The notes below the pieces were generated by a model. The model was not told the DNA's origin. It did not search any database and saw only the letters and a program-made list of their open reading frames with translations. The position numbers and the translations under genes are program-made. From CALKJU01 sp035326425 (lineage in GTDB: Bacteria > Pseudomonadota > Alphaproteobacteria > Geminicoccales > Geminicoccaceae): 64,000 nucleotides of DNA. The DNA is taken from contig DAOLFG010000006.1 in NCBI GenBank assembly GCA_035326425.1, forward strand, positions 1 to 64,000, given 5' to 3'. Shown here in pieces: positions 1-8,094 of this stretch; positions within the stretch are counted from its first letter, which is position 1, and each line of letters starts with the position of its first letter.

Positions 1-485
1 AGGAAGATGAAGAAGGCGTCGTGCGCCAGGAACTTCGGCACCACCAGCGGCAGGAAGGTGTTGAGCCAGCCGAGGTTGAAGAAGATCACGTATTGCGGGA
101 TCAGGGTGACGTGCGTCGGCAGCATCATGGTGCCGAGCATCAGCGCGAACCAGAGGCGCTTGAGCTTGAAGTTCAGCCGGGCGAAGGCGTAGGCCACCAT
201 CGAGCAGGCGACGAGGTTGCCGACGACGCTGGCGATCGAGACGATGAAGGAGTTGACGAAGAACGAGCCGAACGGCACGCCGGGGCCCTGCCAGCCCTTG
301 ACGTAGTTGCCGAAGTCGACCTCGGCCGGCCACAGGCTCGGGTCGGTGAAGATCAGCTGCGACGGCTTGATCGAGCTGCTGGCCAGCCACATCAGCGGGT
401 AGAGCATGATGCCCGCGCCCACCAGCAGCACGGCGTGCAGCATCAGCCGGTCGGCTGCGGCATAACCCCTACCGCTCGGCGTCAC
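1..485 (-). CDS. Carbohydrate ABC transporter permease, MalG type (partial, runs off the left edge)
   Basis: Inner-membrane permease of a sugar ABC importer. About 160 codons are visible and the 3' end lies outside the window. An N-terminal transmembrane helix is followed by a periplasmic segment with the WPAEVDFGNYVK pattern usual for MalG-type permeases, then SMVAYAFARLNFKLK and LMLGTMMLPTHVTLIPQY at the next helices. I chose the GTG at 485, which overlaps the end of the upstream MalF-type gene by 17 bp; an ATG 12 codons further in is possible. It pairs with the permease at 469-1419 and the binding protein at 1438-2733. The ATPase is not seen here. Confidence 0.88.
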   Translation of the reverse strand, partial: MTPSGRGYAAADRLMLHAVLLVGAGIMLYPLMWLASSSIKPSQLIFTDPSLWPAEVDFGNYVKGWQGPGVPFGSFFVNSFIVSIASVVGNLVACSMVAYAFARLNFKLKRLWFALMLGTMMLPTHVTLIPQYVIFFNLGWLNTFLPLVVPKFLAHDAFFIF

Positions 486-1419
486 CGTAGAACACCCAGT
501 AGCGTGAGGAGACGAAGGCCACCGCGGTGGCGGCGGCGATGATGGCCAGCAGCATCCAGGCCATGGCGGCTGCATAGCCCATCTGGAAGCTGGTGAAGGC
601 CTCCTGGTAGAGATAGAGCGTGTAGAACAGCGTCGAATCCGCCGGCCCGCCCTCGCCGCCGCTGATGATGTAGGACGGCGTGAACGCCTGGAAGGCGCCG
701 ATCATCTGCATCACCAGGTTGAAGAAGATGATCGGCGTCAGCAGCGGCACGGTGATCCTGAAGAAGCGGGTGACCGCCCCGGCCCCGTCGACCTCGGCGG
801 CGTCGTAGAGCTCCTGCGGGATCTGCTTGAGGCCGGCGAGGAAGATCACCATCGGCGAGCCGAACTGCCAGACGGCCAGCGTCACCAGGGTGTAGATCGC
901 GTAGTCGGGATGCGAGATCCAGCTCGGCCCCTCGATGCCGACCTTCCACAGCAGCTCGTTGAGCACGCCGTCATAGCTGAAGATCTGCCGCCACATGATG
1001 GCGACGGCGACGCTGCCGCCGAGCAGCGACGGCAGGTAGTAGATCGCGCGATAGATGCTGAGGCCGCGCAAGCCGCGGTTGAGCAGCATGGCGATGCCGA
1101 GCGCGAAGGCGAGCTTCAGCGGCACCGACATCAGCACATAGCTCAGCGTCACCCGCACCGAGACCCAGTAGCGCGGATCGTCGAGCAGCATCCGCGCGTA
1201 GTTGGAGAGCCCGATCCAGGAGGGGGTGCCGAACAGCTCGAAGTCGGTGAGGGACAGGTAGAGCGAGGCCAGCATCGGCCCCAGCGTCAGGGCGAAGAAG
1301 CCGATCAGCCAGGGCGAGAGGAACAGGTAGGCGGCGAGGTTCTGCTCGGCCGCACGGCCGACCAACGCCCGTTGCCGGCGGCCGCCGATGCCGACGGCCC
1401 CGAGCCCGATGCTCGCCAC
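469..1419 (-). CDS. Carbohydrate ABC transporter permease, MalF/UgpA type
   Basis: First membrane permease of the sugar importer, 316 aa, the usual length. About six hydrophobic helices are visible, starting with AAYLFLSPWLIGFFALTLGP. The conserved cytoplasmic EAA loop that contacts the ATPase is at about residues 200-225 (YDAAEVDGAGAVTRFFRITV). The start is GTG with a GGGGA-type ribosome site, 18 bp after the binding-protein stop, so the genes are one operon. It is presumably controlled by the LacI protein encoded divergently. The substrate is probably a sugar or sugar derivative but cannot be specified. Confidence 0.93.
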   Translation of the reverse strand: MASIGLGAVGIGGRRQRALVGRAAEQNLAAYLFLSPWLIGFFALTLGPMLASLYLSLTDFELFGTPSWIGLSNYARMLLDDPRYWVSVRVTLSYVLMSVPLKLAFALGIAMLLNRGLRGLSIYRAIYYLPSLLGGSVAVAIMWRQIFSYDGVLNELLWKVGIEGPSWISHPDYAIYTLVTLAVWQFGSPMVIFLAGLKQIPQELYDAAEVDGAGAVTRFFRITVPLLTPIIFFNLVMQMIGAFQAFTPSYIISGGEGGPADSTLFYTLYLYQEAFTSFQMGYAAAMAWMLLAIIAAATAVAFVSSRYWVFYGDAER

Positions 1420-1437
1420 CTGCCCGTCCCCTTGCCG

Positions 1438-2733
1438 TCAGGTCTTGATGCGCCGCTCGGCCTCGGCGATGAAATCGGCCGCAGCCTGCGCCGGCGTGGC
1501 CTTGCCGAAGGCGACGTTCTCGCTCATCCGCCGCAGCACGCCGGAGACGCCCGGGAAATTGGGATTGCGCGGCGTGCCGCCACCCTTCTGCACGAGGGCG
1601 ATGTAGTCGAGCACGCGGCGGTCGGCATCGCTGCCGTTCTCGCGCAGCCATTTCTGGCCGGCCGCCGAGGCCGGCACCATGCCGCTGCCGTTGTAGAAGA
1701 TTCCGGCACCCTCCGGATCCATCTGCATGAAGCGGATGATGTCGATCGCCAGCTCCGTATGCGGCGTCTTGCTCCATACCGCCGTGGAATTGCCGGCATA
1801 GGCGTAGTGCAGCGACTTCATCTCGGCGCCGGCGAAGCCGTTCGGCATCATGTTCATGCCGAGGGTGGCGTCCGTCAGGTTCTGCAGCCCGACATAGGAG
1901 TCGGTGAGCTGGGGCAGCATGGCGCAGCGGCCGGAGAGCAGGCCGGTGCGGCTGAGGTCGTCGCCGGTGGCCAGCGCCTGGATGTCGCCGGGGGGCACGC
2001 CGCCGGCCTCGCGCAGCTTCTGCCACCAGACCAGCCATTCGGTGAGATCCTCGGGCTTGAAGCCGAGCTGGCGGTCGGCGGTGAAGAACATCTTGCCCTG
2101 TGCGCGCAGGTAGAGGTCGAGCATGATGTAGCTGCCGCTGCCGTCCTCCGTTCCCCAGAACTTGCGGCCCAGCTCCTTGTGCAGGGCCGTCGCCGTCTCG
2201 GCATACTTCTCCCAGGTCCACATCTGCTCCGGCACGGGCACGCCCGACTTCTCGAAGGCTGCGGTCGCATAGACCAGCACCGGCGACACGCAGTCGTTGG
2301 GGATCGACCAGAGCTTGCCCTCGCGCGTGTTGGCCTGGACGGCGCTGGTCACATGATCGCCGAGGTCGAGCGGCTTCGGCACGAACTGGTCGAGCGGCTG
2401 GATGACGCCGCGCCGCGAATACTCGCCCATCAGGTCGAGATTGACGCTGAACATGTCCGGCGCATTGCCGCCGGTGGCCTCGGTGGCCAGCTTGTCGGTG
2501 AAGGCGCCGAAGTTGGTGAACTCGGGATTGATCGTGACGCCCGGGTGCAGTTCCTCGTAGCGCTTGAGCACTGCCAGCGTCTGCTGCAGCTGCTCTTGCG
2601 ACTCGACATAGCCGCCGAAGCGCAGCCGGCGCGCCTCCTGCGCCCATGAGCGGCCCGAACGGGCGAGCGTCACCGCCGCCACGATGGCCCCGACCGAGGC
2701 ACGTCCCAGCGCACGCCGGCTCAATCCTGCCAT
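1438..2733 (-). CDS. Sugar ABC transporter substrate-binding protein (extracellular family 1)
   Basis: Periplasmic solute receptor feeding the two permeases downstream, 431 aa. The N-terminus MAGLSRRALGRASVGAIVAA ending in SWAQ is a twin-arginine-like or Sec signal peptide (Arg pair, hydrophobic core, Ala-x-Ala-type cleavage). The mature part follows the family 1 pattern (LAVLKRYEELHPGVTI near the start, KLWSIPNDCVSPVLVYATAAFEKSG in the middle). The ATG at 2733 was preferred over an upstream in-frame ATG because GGAGG sits 7 nt before it and the signal peptide begins there. First gene of the importer operon. Confidence 0.93.
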   Translation of the reverse strand: MAGLSRRALGRASVGAIVAAVTLARSGRSWAQEARRLRFGGYVESQEQLQQTLAVLKRYEELHPGVTINPEFTNFGAFTDKLATEATGGNAPDMFSVNLDLMGEYSRRGVIQPLDQFVPKPLDLGDHVTSAVQANTREGKLWSIPNDCVSPVLVYATAAFEKSGVPVPEQMWTWEKYAETATALHKELGRKFWGTEDGSGSYIMLDLYLRAQGKMFFTADRQLGFKPEDLTEWLVWWQKLREAGGVPPGDIQALATGDDLSRTGLLSGRCAMLPQLTDSYVGLQNLTDATLGMNMMPNGFAGAEMKSLHYAYAGNSTAVWSKTPHTELAIDIIRFMQMDPEGAGIFYNGSGMVPASAAGQKWLRENGSDADRRVLDYIALVQKGGGTPRNPNFPGVSGVLRRMSENVAFGKATPAQAAADFIAEAERRIKT

Positions 2734-2789
2734 GTTCCTGCCTCCCAATGTCGCCGACCTTGTCGGCCGACGCATTCACGCACCGCATG

Positions 2790-2811
2790 TTTAGTGCATC
2801 GAAACACTAAA
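2790..2811. promoter_or_regulatory. LacI-type operator O1 upstream of the sugar importer
   Basis: A 22-bp palindrome: TTTAGTG and CACTAAA arms around a TCGA centre with the CG dinucleotide typical of LacI-family operators. It lies just downstream of a predicted minus-strand promoter, where bound repressor would block the importer operon. The likely ligand is the LacI protein encoded at 2940-4025. Confidence 0.7.
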
Positions 2812-2816
2812 CGGCC

Positions 2817-2845
2817 ACCTACTGCACACCCCGCTATCCTGTCAA
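2817..2845 (-). promoter_or_regulatory. Predicted sigma-70 promoter of the sugar importer operon
   Basis: On the minus strand a perfect TTGACA (-35, 2840-2845) is followed after 17 nt by GTAGGT (weak -10, 2817-2822). Operator O1 begins about 6 bp downstream, at the expected transcription start. Confidence 0.5.
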
Positions 2846-2860
2846 GCGCTGGCGCAAAGA

Positions 2861-2889
2861 TTGACAGTCGCGCCGGGAGACCGTAGATG
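2861..2889 (+). promoter_or_regulatory. Predicted sigma-70 promoter of the lacI-led catabolic operon
   Basis: TTGACA (2861-2866), 17-nt spacer, TAGATG (2884-2889). A diverged copy of the LacI-type operator follows at 2901-2922, which would give negative autoregulation. Confidence 0.5.
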
Positions 2890-2900
2890 CGGCTGGGTCT

Positions 2901-2922
2901 TTTAGTAAACCGATGCATCGAG
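2901..2922. promoter_or_regulatory. Diverged LacI-type operator O2
   Basis: Read against the inverted O1 sequence, about 14 of 22 positions match in register: TTTAGT on the left and CGATGCA around the centre. It sits just downstream of the predicted lacI promoter and upstream of the lacI start codon, a usual place for an autoregulatory site. Confidence 0.45.
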
Positions 2923-2939
2923 GAGTGCGGCGGAACGGC

Positions 2940-4025
2940 ATGCAAGCGCCCGAGGCCATCAGCATCCAGGACGTGGCCCGCCATGCCGGCGTGTCGGCCA
3001 GCACCGTCTCCAACGTGCTCAACAACCGGCACGAGCGCATGCGGCCGGAGACGCTGTCGCGCGTCCGCGACGCCATCGAGACCCTGGGCTACCAGCCCAG
3101 CTTCGCCGCCCGCCAGCTCAAGACCGGCCACGCCCGCATCCTCGGCCTGATCCTGCCCTCGGTGGCCAATCCGTTCTGGGGCGTGCTGGCGCGCGAGATC
3201 GAGCGCGCCGCCCTGAGCTACGGCTACAAGGTCATGCTCTGCAACGCCGAGCGCAACCCGCTGCACGAGCGCAACTATGCCGAGACCATGCTGGCGCACG
3301 GCGTACGTGGCGTCATCCTCGGTTCCTCGCCCTTGAGCTTCGAGCATTTCTCGCGCCTGGGGCGGCGCGGCCTGCGCATCGCCGCCTTCGACCGCCAGGC
3401 GCGCACCGACGGCAGCGAGGAGCTGATCGCCAACAGCGTCACCGTCGACAATGCCCACGGCGCCCGACTGGTCGCCCGCCACCTCGCCGAGCTCGGCCAC
3501 AGGCGCATCGGCTTCATCACCGGGCCCCTGCGCACCGCCAGCCGGCTCGAGCGCCAGCGCGGCTTCCGCGAGGGGCTGGTCGAGGCCGGCGTGCCGCTCG
3601 ACCCGGCTCTCGCCTGGGAAGGGGCCATGATCAGCTCGTTCGGCGACAGCGAGGGCACCGAGCTCGGCCGCGCCGGCGCGCGCGAGCTGCTGGCCCGGCC
3701 CGATCCGCCGACCGCCATCTTCGCCATCAACGACATGTACGCGCTGGGCGCCTGCGCCGGCGCCCGCGACCTCGGGCTCAGGGTCCCGCAGGACGTGTCG
3801 ATCGCGGGATTCGACGACATTCCCTTCGCCGAGGTCGCCGAGCCGCCGCTCACCACCGTGCGCCAGCCGCTGCCGGCCATGGCGCAGAGCCTCGTCACCA
3901 TGCTGGTCGGCCGCCTCGAGGGCACCTACGCCGAGGCCGCCGCCCACGTCACCGCCGCCCCGCAACTGGTCATCCGCACCTCGACGTCGGTCCCGCGCCC
4001 GCGTCGCGCTGCCGCCAGGAAGTGA
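2940..4025 (+). CDS. LacI-family transcriptional regulator
   Basis: Repressor of 361 aa with an N-terminal helix-turn-helix (SIQDVARHAGVSASTVSNVL, about residues 8-27), a hinge region, and a periplasmic-binding-protein-like sensor domain (LGLILPSVANPFWGVLAREI; later SIAGFDDIPFAEVAEPPLTT, a family hallmark). I chose the ATG at 2940, after AGGAG at 2921-2925; an ATG at 2913 lies inside operator O2 and has no ribosome site. Divergent from the importer and first gene of a sugar or sugar-acid catabolic operon, so it probably senses that substrate. Confidence 0.93.
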   Translation: MQAPEAISIQDVARHAGVSASTVSNVLNNRHERMRPETLSRVRDAIETLGYQPSFAARQLKTGHARILGLILPSVANPFWGVLAREIERAALSYGYKVMLCNAERNPLHERNYAETMLAHGVRGVILGSSPLSFEHFSRLGRRGLRIAAFDRQARTDGSEELIANSVTVDNAHGARLVARHLAELGHRRIGFITGPLRTASRLERQRGFREGLVEAGVPLDPALAWEGAMISSFGDSEGTELGRAGARELLARPDPPTAIFAINDMYALGACAGARDLGLRVPQDVSIAGFDDIPFAEVAEPPLTTVRQPLPAMAQSLVTMLVGRLEGTYAEAAAHVTAAPQLVIRTSTSVPRPRRAAARK

Positions 4026-4033
4026 GACAAGCC

Positions 4034-4855
4034 ATGCAGACCGTGCTGTTCACGAAACTCTTCCTCGGCCGGAGCCTGGAGGAAGTGGCGAGGGCGACCT
4101 CGGATCTCGGTTTCGACGGCGTCGACCTGCTGGTCCGCAAGGGCTTTCACATCGACCCGGCCGAGCCGGAACGGATCGCGGCGGCGGTGAAGCTGATGCG
4201 GGCCAGCGGTCTCGCGGTGCCCATGGCCACCTGCGACCTCACCGATCCGGCCAGTCCGGTGGCCGAGCCGCTGTTGAGCGCGCTGGCCGAATCGGGCATC
4301 GGCGTGCTGCGCCTGGGCTACTGGAAGTACGACCCGGCGCGTGGCTATCCCGGCTTCCTCGACCAGGCGCGGCGCGAGCTCGAGGGCTTCGAGGCCCTCG
4401 GCCGCCGCATCGGCATCAAGCTGGCCGTCCAGCTGCACGGCGACACCATCCACGGCTCCGGCGCCCAGGCCTACCTGCTGATGAAGGACCGCGATCCGGC
4501 CTTCATCGGCGCCTATCCCGATCCCGGCAACCAGGTGGTGCAGGACGGACGCGAGGACTGGCGCTTCACCTTCGAGGTGCTGGCGCCCTGGCTCTGCTGC
4601 GTCGGCATGAAGAACGGCGGCTGGTTCCCGAAGACGCTCGAGCGCAGCGGCCAGTGGCGCTGGCATTCCGACTGGATGGCCCTGGCCGACGGCATGGTGC
4701 CCTGGGTCGACATCCTGGCCCATCTCGCCAGGCGGAAGTTCGACGGCCTGCTGACCTTCCACAGCCACTACGAGGTGCCCTACCAGCAGGTGCTCGACCG
4801 TACCCGCCTCGATCTCAACTTCGCCAGGGCCGCCTTCGCCGCGGGCTCGCCATGA
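4034..4855 (+). CDS. Sugar phosphate isomerase/epimerase-like TIM-barrel protein
   Basis: 273-aa xylose-isomerase-like TIM barrel (AP endonuclease 2 superfamily). Family-like metal and substrate segments are visible: AVQLHGDTIHGSG (mid), GAYPDPGNQVVQDG, GMKNGGWF, and LLTFHSHYE near the end. It probably isomerises or dehydrates a sugar or sugar acid imported by the neighbouring ABC system. The ATG at 4034 has AGGAAG about 10 nt upstream; a GTG at 4022 overlapping the lacI stop is possible. The stop overlaps the next start (ATGA), so the two are translationally coupled. Exact substrate unknown. Confidence 0.85.
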   Translation: MQTVLFTKLFLGRSLEEVARATSDLGFDGVDLLVRKGFHIDPAEPERIAAAVKLMRASGLAVPMATCDLTDPASPVAEPLLSALAESGIGVLRLGYWKYDPARGYPGFLDQARRELEGFEALGRRIGIKLAVQLHGDTIHGSGAQAYLLMKDRDPAFIGAYPDPGNQVVQDGREDWRFTFEVLAPWLCCVGMKNGGWFPKTLERSGQWRWHSDWMALADGMVPWVDILAHLARRKFDGLLTFHSHYEVPYQQVLDRTRLDLNFARAAFAAGSP

Positions 4856-5559
4856 GCGGCGTCGCCGGCAAGGTGGTCGTCGTCGCCGGCGCCAGCAGCG
4901 GCATGGGGCGGGCGACGGCGCTGGCGGCGGCGCGCGAGGGTGCCGATGTCGTCCTGGCCGGCCGCAATGCCGCAGCGCTGGACGAGGTGGCGGCATCGTC
5001 GGGCGGTCTCGCCGTGCCGACCGACGCCACCGATCCCGAAGCCGTCGGCCGGCTGGTCGCCAGGGCCCTCGACCGCTTCGGCCGCATCGACGCGCTGGTC
5101 AACGCCGTCGGCACCAATCTCCGCCAGCGCAGCCTGGGCCAGCTCACCGCCCAGTCCTGGGCGATGATGATCGAGGCCAACCTGACGGCGGCGTTCAACC
5201 TGACCCGGGCGGTGGTGCCGCCGATGCGCGAGCATGGCGACGGGCTGATCGTCCACATCGCCTCGGTGGCCGCCCGCCGGCCGGACATGTCGGGGGTCTC
5301 CTACCAGGCCAGCAAGGCCGGCGTCGCGGCCCTCGCCCACGCCACCATGGAGGAGGAGCGGCAGAACGGCATCCGCGTCACGGCGCTGCTGCCGGGCTTC
5401 ACCGACACGCCGCTGGTGCTGCAGCGGCCGACGCCGCCCGACCCGGCGATGCTGGCCAGGGCGCTGAAGCCCGAGGACATCGCCGAGACCTGCCTGTTCC
5501 TGCTCCGCCTGCCGGCCCGCGCCCATGTCGCCGAGCTGGTGCTCGTTCCCAGCCGCTGA
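4852..5559 (+). CDS. Short-chain dehydrogenase/reductase (SDR)
   Basis: NAD(P)-dependent oxidoreductase, 235 aa. The Rossmann motif GASSGMG is at residues 14-20, VNAVG plays the NNAG role, and the catalytic Ser is in HIASVAAR. The catalytic Tyr-x3-Lys is YQASK, with PGFTDTPL after it. Classical SDR length. The start overlaps the preceding isomerase stop by 4 bp. In this operon it probably oxidises a sugar-derived alcohol or keto acid. Confidence 0.9.
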   Translation: MSGVAGKVVVVAGASSGMGRATALAAAREGADVVLAGRNAAALDEVAASSGGLAVPTDATDPEAVGRLVARALDRFGRIDALVNAVGTNLRQRSLGQLTAQSWAMMIEANLTAAFNLTRAVVPPMREHGDGLIVHIASVAARRPDMSGVSYQASKAGVAALAHATMEEERQNGIRVTALLPGFTDTPLVLQRPTPPDPAMLARALKPEDIAETCLFLLRLPARAHVAELVLVPSR

Positions 5560-5573
5560 ACCGGAACCCGCCG

Positions 5574-6575
5574 ATGACCGCTACCGTCGCCGTGCTGCTG
5601 GCGCCCGAGATGCGCCGCAAAATCCTGTCCGACGAGGCCGAGCGGTTGCTGGCCGGCATGGCCGAGATCCGCTCGGCCGGCGACGAAAGGCTGACCGAGG
5701 ACCGGCTGGCCGAGCTGCTGTGTGGTGCCGCCGCCTGCCTGACGGGCTGGGGCACGCCGATGCTGACCTCGTCGCTGCTGGCGCGCTGCCCGGATCTCCG
5801 CCTCGTCGCCCATAGCGCCGGCAGCGTCCGCCGCCTGATTCCCGACGAGGCGATCCAGGGCGGGCTGCAGGTCTCGCACGCGGCGATCCACATCGCCGAG
5901 GCGGTGGCGGAATTCGTGCTGGCCGAAATCCTGCTGCAGCTGCGCCGGCCGGACGGCCACGACCAGGGCATGAAGGCCGGCGAGACTTGGTTCGACCTCC
6001 GCGCCCGCCATCTCGGCCGGCTGTTGGGGGCGCTGCATGTCGGCCTCGTCGGCGCCGGCTATGTCGGCCGCCTGGTGATCGGCCTGCTGCGGCCGTTCGG
6101 CTGCCGCATCAGCGTCCACGACCCCTACCTGTCCGCCGGCCGCGCCGCCGAGCTGGGCGTCGAGCCCGTGTCGCTCGACACGCTCTTGTCGAGCTGCGAC
6201 ATCGTCTCGCTGCACGCGCCGGTGCTGCCCGAGACCAGGGGCATGATCGGCGCCGCCGAGCTGGCGAAGCTGCGCGACGGCTGTTTCTTCATCAACACCG
6301 CCCGCGCCGCCCTCGTCGACGAAGCCGCCCTGCTCGCCGAGCTGCGCAAGGGCCGCTTCGATGCCATGCTGGACGTCTTCGCCGAGGAGCCGCTGCCCCT
6401 CGACCACCCCTTCCGCGGCCTGCCCAACCTGCGCCTCGCCCCCCACGCCGCCGGCCACACCGCCGACACCTACCACCGCCAGGGCCTGAGCATGGTCCAG
6501 GAGATCGGCCGTCTCCTGGCCGGCGAGCCCCTGCGCCACCCGGTGACCCCGGCGATGCTGGCGACGATGGCGTGA
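5574..6575 (+). CDS. D-isomer-specific 2-hydroxyacid dehydrogenase, NAD-binding
   Basis: 333 aa. The nucleotide-binding GLVGAGYVGRLVIGL is at about residues 155-170. The catalytic triad of the family is present: Arg in FINTARAALVDEAAL, Glu in DVFAEEPLPLDHPFR, and His in APHAAGHTADT. It reduces a 2-oxoacid or oxidises a 2-hydroxyacid with NAD(P). Last gene of the lacI operon, 14 bp after the SDR, so likely the final step of the same sugar-acid route. Confidence 0.92.
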   Translation: MTATVAVLLAPEMRRKILSDEAERLLAGMAEIRSAGDERLTEDRLAELLCGAAACLTGWGTPMLTSSLLARCPDLRLVAHSAGSVRRLIPDEAIQGGLQVSHAAIHIAEAVAEFVLAEILLQLRRPDGHDQGMKAGETWFDLRARHLGRLLGALHVGLVGAGYVGRLVIGLLRPFGCRISVHDPYLSAGRAAELGVEPVSLDTLLSSCDIVSLHAPVLPETRGMIGAAELAKLRDGCFFINTARAALVDEAALLAELRKGRFDAMLDVFAEEPLPLDHPFRGLPNLRLAPHAAGHTADTYHRQGLSMVQEIGRLLAGEPLRHPVTPAMLATMA

Positions 6576-6682
6576 CCGCCTCGCGGGCCCGATCGCCTCG
6601 CGGGATTGCCGAGCCGACCCGATGCGCCTATGTTCCGCCCGCCTTCGGGACGGACCGCCTCAGCCGATCCGCCCCACCCGGT

Positions 6683-6759
6683 CGGAGCGTAGCGCAGCCT
6701 GGTAGCGCATCAGTCTGGGGGACTGGGGGTCCCGAGTTCAAATCTCGGCGCTCCGACCA
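6683..6759 (+). tRNA. tRNA-Pro (anticodon GGG)
   Basis: 77 nt. Acceptor stem CGGAGCG pairs with CGCTCCG, with the ACCA end encoded. The anticodon stem TCAGT/ACTGG encloses loop CTGGGGG, giving anticodon GGG. The T arm CCGAG-TTCAAAT-CTCGG is intact. No integration signs are seen next to it. Confidence 0.97.
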
Positions 6760-6787
6760 TTTCGTCTCCGGCGGGCCGCTCGCTCGC

Positions 6788-7993
6788 CTACTCCATCTCC
6801 GTCCGCCGCACCGTCGCGTCCTTGCGCTTCACGACGTCCGGCAGCAGCTTCGTGCCCAGGCCCGGGCCCTGCATCGGCAGGATGAAGCCGTTCTCCATCC
6901 GCGGCAGCTCGGTCATCAGCTCCTTGTACCAGCCCGTGTAGAACGCCCGCACCGACTCCTGGATCAGCGCGTCGGGTGCGTTCAGCGACAGGTGGCAGGA
7001 GGCGGTGTAGACCACCGGGCCGGTGCAGTCGTGCGGTGCCACCGGCAGCTGGAAGGCCTCGGCCATGGTGGCGATCTTCTTGGCCTCGGAGAGGCCGCCG
7101 ACCCAGGACAGATCCAGCATGACGATGCCGACGGCGTGCTTGCGCATCATCTCGAGGAAGGCGGGCCGGCCGGCCACGGTCTCGCTGGCGGTGATCGGCA
7201 CCCGGGTCGAGCGCGCCACCTCGGCCAGCGCATCGAAGTTCACCATCTTGATCGGATCCTCGTACCAGAACGGCTGGTAGGGCTCGATCGCCTGGTGCAG
7301 GCGCTTGGCGGCGGTCAGGCCCCACAGCGAGTGGAACTCGACCATGATGTCCATCTTGGAGCCGACGGCCTTCCTGATCTTCTCGAACGGCTCCAGCGCC
7401 GTCCTCAGCTCCTCGTCGGTGAACCACAGGCCCTGGGTGCGCTCGGCGGCGAAGTCGAACGGCCAGATCTTCATGCCGGTGATGCCCTGCTCCAGCAGGG
7501 AGTGCGCCAGCTCGTCGGCACGGTTGAGGAAGGCGTCGAGATCTTCGTAAGGGCCCTGCCGGCTGTCCAGGCCCCAGTTCTCGGTCTGCTGGCCCTTGCC
7601 GCCGCGCACGTACTGATAGCCGGCGCAGGTGTTGTAGGTGCGGACCTTGTCGCGCGACAGGCCACCCAGCATCTGGTGGATCGGCCGGCCCGCCGCCTGG
7701 CCGAAGATGTCCCACAAGGCTATGTCGATGGCGGAAGCGCCGCGCATCTCCACGCCGCTGCTGGAGAAGCCCAGATAGTAATCGTGGGTCAGCGTCTTCG
7801 AGTGCCGGTCGATGTGCAGCGGATCCTGCCCGAGCAGGCGGGGTGCTGCACTCTCGTGGACATAGGCGGCGACGGCTTCCGGTCCGAAGAAGGCCTCGCC
7901 GAGGCCCACCAGGCCCTCGTCGGTGTGGATCTGCAGCCAGACGAGGTTGGGGAACTCGTCGAGCCGGATGGTCTCGAACGCCGTGATCTTCAT
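6788..7993 (-). CDS. Mandelate racemase/muconate lactonizing (enolase-superfamily) dehydratase
   Basis: 401 aa enolase-superfamily protein, probably a sugar-acid dehydratase. Visible parts: N-terminal capping domain (MKITAFETIRLDEFPNLVWL), Lys in GMKIWPFDF, metal ligands in IMVEFHSLWG, WYEDPI and ITASETVAGR, a D in IVMLDLSWVGG, and a candidate general-base His in PVAPHDCTGP. The ATG at 7993 was chosen because GGGAGG lies just upstream; upstream in-frame starts would only add a non-conserved tail. Divergent from a LacI gene that probably regulates it. The substrate cannot be assigned. Confidence 0.9.
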   Translation of the reverse strand: MKITAFETIRLDEFPNLVWLQIHTDEGLVGLGEAFFGPEAVAAYVHESAAPRLLGQDPLHIDRHSKTLTHDYYLGFSSSGVEMRGASAIDIALWDIFGQAAGRPIHQMLGGLSRDKVRTYNTCAGYQYVRGGKGQQTENWGLDSRQGPYEDLDAFLNRADELAHSLLEQGITGMKIWPFDFAAERTQGLWFTDEELRTALEPFEKIRKAVGSKMDIMVEFHSLWGLTAAKRLHQAIEPYQPFWYEDPIKMVNFDALAEVARSTRVPITASETVAGRPAFLEMMRKHAVGIVMLDLSWVGGLSEAKKIATMAEAFQLPVAPHDCTGPVVYTASCHLSLNAPDALIQESVRAFYTGWYKELMTELPRMENGFILPMQGPGLGTKLLPDVVKRKDATVRRTEME

Positions 7994-8094
7994 GTCCGCC
8001 TCCCTGCCAGCGCCGGGTGATCTCATGTCGGCCCGATCTGGAAACGTCAACAGGCGAGCTTGTCGAGCGCCCGGCGGCGACGCTATGCCGAGAC

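Noticed and set aside
6683..6759. tRNA-Pro as an integration boundary
   Set aside because: Genes on both sides are of the same metabolic, chromosome-like kind and no repeat of its 3' end was noticed.
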